Source of the DNA: Clostridia bacterium
Lineage (GTDB): Bacteria; Bacillota_A; Clostridia; Oscillospirales; Acutalibacteraceae
DNA length: 5,101 bases
Direction of reading: 5' to 3'
Assembly (NCBI GenBank): GCA_017547865.1
Contig: JAFYOA010000101.1
Coordinates: forward strand, 1-5,101
Position 1 is the first letter of the stretch, and each line of letters begins with the position of its first letter. This document shows positions 1 through 5,101 of this stretch, in pieces. The translations under genes were made by a program, and so were the position numbers. Below the pieces are notes generated by a model. The model did not search any database, was not told the DNA's origin, and was given only the letters and a program-made list of their open reading frames with translations.

Positions 1-1
1 C

Positions 2-208
2 GGTGATGGTAGCGACAGCGATTGGATCGATGAAATCGCTTTGAAAGAAGCAGTCCACGCTTTGGGAGAACGGGAAAAGAAAATATTGACTATGCGTTTT
101 TTTCACGGAAAAACACAAATGCAGGTGGCTAAAGAAATCAACATCAGTCAGGCACAGGTCTCACGGCTGGAAAAAGGCGCTCTTGAAAAAATCAAAAGCG
201 CGCTGTAA
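2..208 (+). CDS. sigG: RNA polymerase sporulation sigma factor SigG, C-terminal part
   Basis: Partial gene cut by the left edge; 68 codons then TAA remain of a protein usually near 260 residues. What is left is sigma region 4: a helix around EREKKILTMRFF, then the region 4.2 helix-turn-helix with TQMQVAKEI and ISQAQVSRLEK, which in this family contacts the -35 promoter element. The pairing of MRFF-GKTQM with ISQAQVSRLEK matches forespore factor SigG better than its relative SigF, which usually has a YLRYY-type segment and ISQVQVSRLEK. SigG directs late forespore gene expression during endospore formation, so this suggests a spore-forming Firmicute. In Clostridia sigG often follows sigE; that region lies outside the window. 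It is the only plus-strand gene here and ends eight bases before a shared terminator. SigF remains a less likely alternative because the N-terminus is missing. Confidence 0.85.
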   Translation, partial: GDGSDSDWIDEIALKEAVHALGEREKKILTMRFFHGKTQMQVAKEINISQAQVSRLEKGALEKIKSAL

Positions 209-215
209 TAGAAAA

Positions 216-237
216 GGCTGCTGTTTTTACAGCAGCC
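216..237. terminator. Bidirectional intrinsic terminator between convergent genes
   Basis: Perfect 9-bp inverted repeat, GGCTGCTGT and ACAGCAGCC, around a TTTT loop, in the 35-base gap between two convergent stop codons. On the minus strand the hairpin is followed by TTTTCTATT, a fair U-tract that runs into the sigma gene's stop, so it should end the transporter operon. On the plus strand the tail is ACATTATTA, with a poor U-run, so termination of the sigma gene may be less efficient. Confidence 0.85.
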
Positions 238-243
238 ACATTA

Positions 244-1542
244 TTATGCATTGGATTGAAGTTCGGCTTCGGCAAAGTGTTTTTTGCCGGTGAGAAGGAT
301 AACACCGCCACAGAAGAACAGAATCATCAGACTGAGTACACCGATGGAGTCGCGGCCGGTGAGCTGTGTAAACATAGCTACCAGCAGGGGGCCAACCACA
401 GCGGCGAACTTTCCAAAAATATCAAAGAAGCCGAAATACTCATTGGAACGTTCGACAGGAATCAGTTTACCAAAGTAAGAACGGCTGAGCGCCTGAATAC
501 CGCCCTGTACGGTACCTACACAGAAGGCGAGAATCCAGAAGAGGATCTGGCTGAACTGCACGGATTCGGGGGAAGTATTGTGCTGTTCAATATTGAAACC
601 CATGAAGAAGCCGAGCCCACAGATTACAAAATAGATGCCGATGGCGATGGTGATCATCCGGATAGATCCAACCTTGGAAGAAAGACGGCCGAACAGAATA
701 GAGAAAGGAACAGCAACAATTTGCGTGACCAGCAAGGCAAGAATCATACCGGTGCTGTCCAGACCAAGCTTGGAGCCATATGAAGTGGAAATGGAAATGA
801 CTGTATTGACGCCATCAATATAGAAGAAATAGGCCAGCATAAAGAGCAGAATACCGCGCACCTTGAAGATATCTCTTGCGGTATGGAACAGATTGCCAAA
901 AGCGGAACGCACAATACCGTCTTTGGGATGAGGTATGGAATGAATCTGTTTTACGTTCTTCAGGAACGGAATGCTGAATACAGCCCACCACAGTGCCGTA
1001 ATTGTAATCACCAGTTTCATGGCGAACATGCTGTAATCCATAGCGAGGAGAAGTGCAATGGAAATGAGGAAAGGAATGGTACTGCCGCCGATGTAGCCCA
1101 TAGCATAACCCCATGCAGACACCTTATCCATACGTTCATCGGTGGTAACATCGGTCAGGAAGGAATCGTAAAACAGATTTGCGCCGGAAAAACCGATGTG
1201 TGCAATCACATACCCGACAAGCATCAGGATGTAATTGTCTGTAAATGCATTGAACAATGTAAACGCAACACCCAGCAGCATAAACAGCGTAAAGAATTTC
1301 TTTTTCATGCCGCTGTAATCGCCTGCAGAGCCCAAAATAGGAGCTAAAAGCGCAACAGTGAACGTGGCTGCAGAAGTTCCGTAAGACCAAAGAACGACGT
1401 TGTCAGCGCCATTGGCGGCACAAATATTGGCAAAGTAAATGGGGAAGATTGCAGCTACCATGTTGGTTGCAAACACCGAGTTTGCCCAGTCATAGAGAAT
1501 CCAGCCTTTTTCTGTTTTTGTAAACTTGAATTTGGATGCCAT
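244..1542 (-). CDS. MFS transporter, UMF1/ATG22-like family
   Basis: Predicted 432-residue inner-membrane transporter. The protein is mostly hydrophobic segments, consistent with the roughly 12 helices of the major facilitator superfamily, though I counted them only by eye. Family marks are DWANSVF (18-24) in the first helix, GSAGDYSGMKKK (71-82) in the loop after helix 2, an F/YDSFLTD segment with a following AMGYIGG, and QALSRSYFGKLIP (350-362) before the last helices. These fit the UMF1 family, related to fungal vacuolar effluxer Atg22; B. subtilis YxiO is a comparable bacterial member. The fungal proteins are linked to amino acid export from the vacuole, but bacterial substrates are generally unknown, so none is assigned. 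The start is supported by AAGGAGG eight bases upstream. It is the last gene of the probable operon, 27 bases after mtaB, and no promoter is evident in that gap. Confidence 0.88.
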   Translation of the reverse strand: MASKFKFTKTEKGWILYDWANSVFATNMVAAIFPIYFANICAANGADNVVLWSYGTSAATFTVALLAPILGSAGDYSGMKKKFFTLFMLLGVAFTLFNAFTDNYILMLVGYVIAHIGFSGANLFYDSFLTDVTTDERMDKVSAWGYAMGYIGGSTIPFLISIALLLAMDYSMFAMKLVITITALWWAVFSIPFLKNVKQIHSIPHPKDGIVRSAFGNLFHTARDIFKVRGILLFMLAYFFYIDGVNTVISISTSYGSKLGLDSTGMILALLVTQIVAVPFSILFGRLSSKVGSIRMITIAIGIYFVICGLGFFMGFNIEQHNTSPESVQFSQILFWILAFCVGTVQGGIQALSRSYFGKLIPVERSNEYFGFFDIFGKFAAVVGPLLVAMFTQLTGRDSIGVLSLMILFFCGGVILLTGKKHFAEAELQSNA

Positions 1543-1550
1543 AGGATTTG

Positions 1551-1557
1551 CCTCCTT
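1551..1557 (-). promoter_or_regulatory. Ribosome binding site of the MFS transporter gene
   Basis: AAGGAGG on the minus strand, a near-perfect match to the anti-Shine-Dalgarno sequence, with eight bases to the ATG at 1542-1540. It fixes the start and suggests efficient translation despite the gene's last place in the operon. Confidence 0.85.
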
Positions 1558-1569
1558 GTTTATGGGATA

Positions 1570-2862
1570 TTACAGAGAAGAAACAACTTTTCCGATACAA
1601 CCGTTGTCATCTGTTCCGGTCAGGCGTACGCGATAAATTGTGCCGGGTTTCATGTTTTCGGCATATACAGGCGTGTAATTCATTGTATAGCCCTCCGTTG
1701 TACCGTTGGGCAGAATCGTTTCTGCCAATACGGTCTCGATCCGGCCAAGCTGATTCTGGAAGAACGCTTTTCTTGTTTCTTCTGTAGCGTCGATCATCTT
1801 TCGGGCGCGGCGCTCTTTCTCAGCATTGGGAACCACACCGGGAGCATCGTATGCCCGGGTTCCGGGACGACGGGAGTAGGGGAATACATGTACTTTCGCA
1901 AAACCGATGGATTGAACAAACGCAAGGGATTCTTCAAAATCCTCTTCGGTTTCTCCGGAGAAGCCGACCATCACATCGGTGGTCACAGATGCGTTCTCAA
2001 AAGCTGTGTGCAGATCGTGAACAATCTTCCGGTACTCGGCCGCTGTATAGTGTCGATTCATAGCCTTCAGCGTACGGTCGCAGCCGCTCTGCAAAGAGAG
2101 ATGGAACTGCGGACAAAATTTCGGCTGTTTTGCAAGACGGGCGATCACATCCGGTGTCAGCTGTTCCGGTTCCAGAGAACCGAGGCGCACACGCTCGATA
2201 CCATCGATCTCACACGCGATCTCCACGGCATCGCAAAGATGAAGTCCAAATTCCTGTCCGTAGGCGGAAAGATTAATTCCGGTAAGCACAACTTCGCGGT
2301 AGCCGTTGTGTGCCAACTGCTGCAACTCCAGTTTAAGCTCCTTGGGGTCTTTGGAACGGACTCTGCCACGGGCATAAGGGATAATGCAGTAAGAACAGAA
2401 ACGATTGCAGCCGTCTTCGATTTTAACAAAAGCCCGGGTGTGTTCAGCGAAGGTACTGACCATCATGCTTTCAAACGGCTCGCCGGATTTGAATTCTGGC
2501 ACCTGAATAATTCTTTGACGATTGCGCAGGAATTCTTCCACGCGATCTGGGATGGTACTTTTTTCTTTGTTGCCAATGATCAAATCTGCGTCGGCCAGCT
2601 CAGCGGTTTTTTCGGGAAACGCCTGTGCCATGCAGCCGGTCAGAACGATGACTGCTTCCGGTGCCTGGCGGCGTGCACGACGCAAAGCCTGGCGAACTTT
2701 GTGATCACTTTCGGCGGTTACGGTGCAGGAATTCAGCAAAATGACGTCCGGGGTTTCACCGTGTTGAACGGGCTGGTGGCCGCGTTCTTCAAAAATCTGC
2801 AGAATCGCCTGGGATTCATATTGGTTTACTTTGCAGCCCAGAGTAATGGTTTTGATTTTCAT
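1570..2862 (-). CDS. mtaB: tRNA (N6-L-threonylcarbamoyladenosine(37)-C2)-methylthiotransferase MtaB
   Basis: A 430-residue radical-SAM methylthiotransferase. It converts t6A37 to ms2t6A37 in tRNAs reading ANN codons, using S-adenosylmethionine and two 4Fe-4S clusters in the cytoplasm; this is known for B. subtilis MtaB (YqeV). Visible order: N-terminal UPF0004 domain with TLGCKVNQYES and cluster cysteines C10, C46 and C77; radical-SAM domain with C152, C156 and C159 (CNRFCSYC); then a C-terminal stretch from about 370 that fits a TRAM RNA-binding domain. The LGCKVNQYES form separates MtaB from MiaB and RimO, and length is normal. The frame is open to an ATG at 2922, but that would add 20 unrelated residues and overlap the upstream gene by 43 bases. 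The ATG at 2862 begins exactly at the family's conserved start, with GGAG ten bases upstream. It lies 17 bases after the ABC-F stop, so co-transcription is likely. Confidence 0.95.
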   Translation of the reverse strand: MKIKTITLGCKVNQYESQAILQIFEERGHQPVQHGETPDVILLNSCTVTAESDHKVRQALRRARRQAPEAVIVLTGCMAQAFPEKTAELADADLIIGNKEKSTIPDRVEEFLRNRQRIIQVPEFKSGEPFESMMVSTFAEHTRAFVKIEDGCNRFCSYCIIPYARGRVRSKDPKELKLELQQLAHNGYREVVLTGINLSAYGQEFGLHLCDAVEIACEIDGIERVRLGSLEPEQLTPDVIARLAKQPKFCPQFHLSLQSGCDRTLKAMNRHYTAAEYRKIVHDLHTAFENASVTTDVMVGFSGETEEDFEESLAFVQSIGFAKVHVFPYSRRPGTRAYDAPGVVPNAEKERRARKMIDATEETRKAFFQNQLGRIETVLAETILPNGTTEGYTMNYTPVYAENMKPGTIYRVRLTGTDDNGCIGKVVSSL

Positions 2863-2872
2863 AATCTGATTG

Positions 2873-2876
2873 CTCC
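2873..2876 (-). promoter_or_regulatory. Ribosome binding site of mtaB
   Basis: GGAG on the minus strand, ten bases before the ATG at 2862-2860 and just after the ABC-F stop at 2882-2880. It is short and a little distant, but it supports the internal ATG over the upstream ATG at 2922. Its nearness to the ABC-F stop would permit translational coupling. Confidence 0.6.
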
Positions 2877-4460
2877 ACGTCAGGCATCGTTTTCTTCCAG
2901 CCATTCCGTCAATTCGGTCCATTCTGTCATCAACGCATCGGCTGTATTCTTCAATTCGTTCATCTTTTCGGTCAATTCCAGTGTTTTCAGATAGTCACTG
3001 GCTATTTCCGGTTCCTGCAGTTGCAGGTTCAGCGTTTCGATCTCTTCGTCGGTTTCTTCGATCTTTTTTTCACAACGAGAGAGGGCAGCACGTTTTTTAC
3101 GAAGTTCAGCGCCTCGCTCTTTGCGGATCTTGTATTCGTTCACCTTGACCGGTACAGCTTTCTGCTCAATTTCTTCCTGTACAAGCCGTTTCTCAAGATA
3201 ATCGTCATAATTACCAATGTATTCCGTTGTGCCGTTGGCATCAAGATAGTAAATACGGTCAGCCAATTTATTGATAAGATAACGGTCATGCGAGACGATG
3301 AACAGCGTTCCGTCGTAGCCGGCCAAAGCGTTTTCCAACGCTTCGCAGGAATCGATATCCAAATGGTTGGTCGGTTCGTCCAATAGCAGGAAATTACACT
3401 TGGAGAGCATTAGCCGCAGCAGCAGAATACGGGCACGTTCACCGCCGGAAAGGCCGGAAACAGGTTTGAAGACATCTTCACCTTTAAACAGGAAGACCGC
3501 CAATGCGCTTCGTACTTCTGTTTCGGTCATCTGAGGGTAACTGTCCCAAATTTCATCGATGACCGTCTTGGTTTCATCCAGACTGGTCTGCAGCTGGTCG
3601 TAGTAACCGATATCGATGCCGGTGCCAAACCGATGAAAACCGGTGGGGGAGAAGTATTTGCCCAGAAGGATTTTGAGGAAAGAGGTTTTGCCACAGCCAT
3701 TGGGGCCGATCAGAAAGATTTTTTCCTGCCGTTTAATTTGCAGACCGGCGTTGCTGAACAAAGTGCGGCCATCAAAAGAAAGGGAAAGGTCTTTGGCTTC
3801 CAGTACGTCGTTGCCGCCGCGCTGACTGGCATGAAAACTGAACTTGATGGAATCCGGTTCACTTTCCGGTTTCTCCAGTGTGGCTTTCAGCCGGTCAATG
3901 GATTTTTGCTTGCTGGCGATGGTCACGTAGTTTCTTTCCTGGTTCCAGCGGCGCTGCTGTTCGATGATGCCTTCGATACGACGGATTTCTTTCATTGTGC
4001 TGTCGTATACGCGCTGCATGGAAAGACGGTGTTCCTCTTTCAGCTTGAGGAACGTGGAGTAATTGCCTTTATATACGGTTAAATGGTTGTGCTCGATTTC
4101 GAAAGTCTTGTCTGTTACGCGATCCAAAAAATAACGGTCATGGGAGATGACCACATAGGCACCGTTATAATTGCGCAGGAAGTCCTCCAGCCACTCTACA
4201 GAGGGGATGTCAAGGTGGTTGGTAGGCTCGTCCAAAAGCAGCAAATTCGCGCCGCAGAGGAGCATTTTGGCCAGCTGCAGTTTGGCTTTCTGACCGCCGC
4301 TGAGGACACCGACCGGCATGCCCAACTGGTCTTCTGAGAAACCAAGGCCCATCAGTGCGGAGCGGGCACGGCTGCGGCAGGTAAGGCCGCCCTCTGCCTG
4401 AAAACGGTCGGTCAGCTCTGCCTGCTCCAGGATCAGTTCATCCAGATTGGCAGGATGGGT

Positions 4461-4463
4461 CTA
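4461..4463 (-). other. In-frame premature TAG in the ABC-F gene
   Basis: Minus-strand context is ATG-TAG-ACC, at codon 109. The upstream frame (codons ending at 4461) and downstream frame (codons 4460-4458 onward) are identical, so no insertion or deletion is needed to restore the protein. CAG, GAG or AAG would each become TAG by one substitution; Gln, Glu or Lys would all suit this charged helical arm. There is no homopolymer or repeat here to suggest slippage. Confidence 0.95.
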
Positions 4464-4787
4464 CATGGCAGCAGTAATCTCTTCAATCCGGTGTTCCATA
4501 GCCAGCAAGTCGGCAAAAACCGTCAAGACTTCATTATATGCACTTTTATCCAGATCGCGGCAAACATGTTGTTCCATATAACCAACAGCGGTATTGCGGC
4601 CGGTTACGACCATACCGTCGTCGCTGGCGTATTCACCGGTGAGCAGTTTGAACAGCGTCGTTTTACCGGAACCGTTGATTCCCACCAAGCCGATATGTTC
4701 GCCTTCCTGAATCTCAAAGGAGACATCGGAAAGGATGACATCCACGCCAAACATTTTTGTAACGTTTTGTGCAGTAAGCAAAGCCAT
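4461..4787 (-). CDS. N-terminal ABC-F fragment as literally encoded (108 aa)
   Basis: This is what the ribosome would make if the amber codon is real and not suppressed. The start is the ATG at 4787 (MALLTAQNV), with CAGGAG seven bases upstream; a longer frame from 4853 would run through the promoter and is rejected. The fragment carries the first Walker A (36-43) and part of the following arm, but lacks the signature, Walker B and the whole second domain. It should not hydrolyse ATP as an ABC enzyme and is probably unstable. Confidence 0.6.
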   Translation of the reverse strand: MALLTAQNVTKMFGVDVILSDVSFEIQEGEHIGLVGINGSGKTTLFKLLTGEYASDDGMVVTGRNTAVGYMEQHVCRDLDKSAYNEVLTVFADLLAMEHRIEEITAAM

Positions 4788-4794
4788 GATTAAA

Positions 4795-4800
4795 CTCCTG
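4795..4800 (-). promoter_or_regulatory. Ribosome binding site of the ABC-F gene
   Basis: CAGGAG on the minus strand, seven bases before the ATG at 4787-4785. It selects this start, which also coincides with the conserved beginning of ABC-F proteins. Confidence 0.8.
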
Positions 4801-4820
4801 TACAATAAATCATATCTATT

Positions 4821-4849
4821 ATTATAGAATAAACTGCGGGGGAGTGCAA
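4821..4849 (-). promoter_or_regulatory. Housekeeping (sigma-A type) promoter of the ABC-F/mtaB/MFS operon
   Basis: On the minus strand TTGCAC (4849-4844) and TATAAT (4826-4821) are separated by exactly 17 bases. The -10 is perfect and the -35 matches TTGACA in four of six positions. Transcription would start near 4814, leaving an untranslated leader of about 27 bases. That is too short for a riboswitch or an attenuator peptide of the kind that controls some resistance ABC-F genes. The -35 lies 25 bases beyond the U-tract of the rpmB terminator, so this is a separate transcription unit. Confidence 0.8.
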
Positions 4850-4873
4850 CCACCGCAAGGGAAAAGCATAAAG

Positions 4874-4899
4874 AAAAAAGGAGCCCGAAGGCTCCTTTT
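4874..4899 (-). terminator. Intrinsic terminator of rpmB
   Basis: On the minus strand the stem GGAGCC/GGCTCC encloses a UUCG tetraloop closed by C-G, an unusually stable loop, and is followed by six T residues. Four A residues before the stem can pair with part of the T-run, extending it to 10 bp. It begins 14 bases after the rpmB stop. The plus-strand reading also ends in TTTT but no plus-strand gene needs it. Confidence 0.92.
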
Positions 4900-4913
4900 C
4901 GTACGTTCGCAAC

Positions 4914-5101
4914 TTAGACCGCACGGGTAACTTTACCTGAACGCAGGCAACGGGTGCAGGCGTTGATACGCTTATTAGAACCGTTCACAACGGCCTTAAC
5001 GCGCTTCACGTTCGGTTTCCACATCCGGTTGGAATGTCTCTTAGAGTGGGACACATTATTGCCGAAAACGAGCTCCTTGCCGCAGATATCGCACTTTGCC
5101 A
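4914..5101 (-). CDS. rpmB: 50S ribosomal protein L28 (lacks only the first base of its start codon)
   Basis: The last two bases of the window on the minus strand are TG, completed to ATG by position 5102 outside it; 61 codons and TAA follow, giving a 62-residue protein, the usual size for short Firmicute L28. The sequence is a clear L28: it opens with AKCDICGKE, continues VSHSKRHSNRMWKPN, and ends near CTRCLRSGKVTRAV. Cysteine pairs C4/C7 and C49/C52 form the zinc-ribbon (C+) version, in contrast to the cysteine-free paralogues that many bacteria keep for zinc shortage. L28 is a structural component of the large subunit. The gene has its own terminator and is separated from the ABC-F operon by a promoter. 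Its own promoter and ribosome site are off the window. Confidence 0.97.
   Translation of the reverse strand, partial: AKCDICGKELVFGNNVSHSKRHSNRMWKPNVKRVKAVVNGSNKRINACTRCLRSGKVTRAV

Larger units (their letters stand above)
2880..4787 (-). pseudogene. ABC-F family ATPase, interrupted by an in-frame amber codon
   Basis: Reading through one TAG gives a 635-residue ABC-F protein with two nucleotide-binding domains and no membrane segments. Numbering across the stop: Walker A GINGSGKT 36-43; signature LSGGQ 162-166; Walker B with D186-E187 and NHLD 190-193; switch histidine H216; a charged interdomain linker to about 310; second Walker A GPNGCGKT 361-368; signature LSGGE 446-450; second Walker B with D470-E471; H500; and a charged, probably coiled-coil tail from about 535. 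EPTNHLD in both halves is typical of ABC-F. The family acts on ribosomes (EttA-type factors and resistance proteins); the tail and length suggest YdiF/YheS-like housekeeping members, but I cannot pick a subgroup. Codon 109 is TAG, and the 36 codons after it continue as arm sequence (EGGLTCRSR, then GLGF). The ATG at 4352 has no visible ribosome site, so independent expression of the rest is unlikely. A sequencing error is possible. Confidence 0.85.

Noticed and set aside
2863..2922. Twenty-residue N-terminal extension of MtaB
   Set aside because: It overlaps the ABC-F coding end, has no family similarity, and the internal ATG has a ribosome site and the conserved start sequence.
1888..2994. 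Plus-strand open frame of 368 codons opposite mtaB
   Set aside because: It is antisense to a gene with clear catalytic motifs, its translation has no recognisable domain, and no good ribosome site was seen; it is a shadow frame.
2880..4352. Independent gene starting at the ATG at 4352
   Set aside because: The start falls in the middle of an ABC-F domain, there is no ribosome site before it, and the 36 codons upstream in the same frame are clearly homologous arm sequence.
4353..4460. Frameshift as the cause of the split ABC-F gene
   Set aside because: The distance from the stop to the downstream frame is a whole number of codons, and the translation is sensible throughout, so only the TAG separates the halves.
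4835..4857. Possible operator: TGCGG and CCGCA arms flanking the -35 box
   Set aside because: The arms are only five bases with 13 between them; such a match is expected by chance in GC-rich sequence, and no regulator is nearby.

Overview
The window looks like chromosomal DNA from a spore-forming, low-to-medium G+C Firmicute of class Clostridia, perhaps an Oscillospiraceae/Ruminococcaceae-type gut anaerobe. The evidence is the tail of a forespore sigma factor (SigG-like), strong AAGGAGG-type ribosome sites, a near-consensus housekeeping promoter and the zinc-ribbon form of ribosomal protein L28. The family assignment is inference. No mobile element, CRISPR array or tRNA/rRNA gene was seen.

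Layout. Positions 2-208 (+) hold the last 68 codons of the sigma factor. It converges on a minus-strand gene cluster, and the two share a hairpin terminator at 216-237. Reading leftward on the minus strand, a promoter (4821-4849) drives three closely spaced genes: an ABC-F ATPase (4787-2880), the tRNA methylthiotransferase MtaB (2862-1570) and a UMF1/ATG22-type major facilitator transporter (1542-244). The gaps are 17 and 27 bases, so they probably form one operon. Upstream of that promoter is a separate minus-strand unit: rpmB (L28), complete except for the first base of its start codon, followed by its own UUCG-loop terminator (4874-4899).

The main anomaly is in the ABC-F gene. An in-frame TAG (minus strand, 4463-4461) falls at codon 109 of a reading frame that is otherwise intact for 635 codons. 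Both sides are in the same frame and the sequence across the stop matches an ABC-F arm region, so this is a single-base nonsense change (or sequence error), not a frameshift or two genes. As written, the product is a 108-residue fragment with only the first Walker A motif.

Functionally, L28 (ribosome), the ABC-F protein (typically a ribosome-acting ATPase) and MtaB (ms2t6A at tRNA position 37) make this largely a translation neighbourhood. The transporter at the operon's end has no known substrate. I see no convincing new biological system; the amber codon is the point most worth checking.
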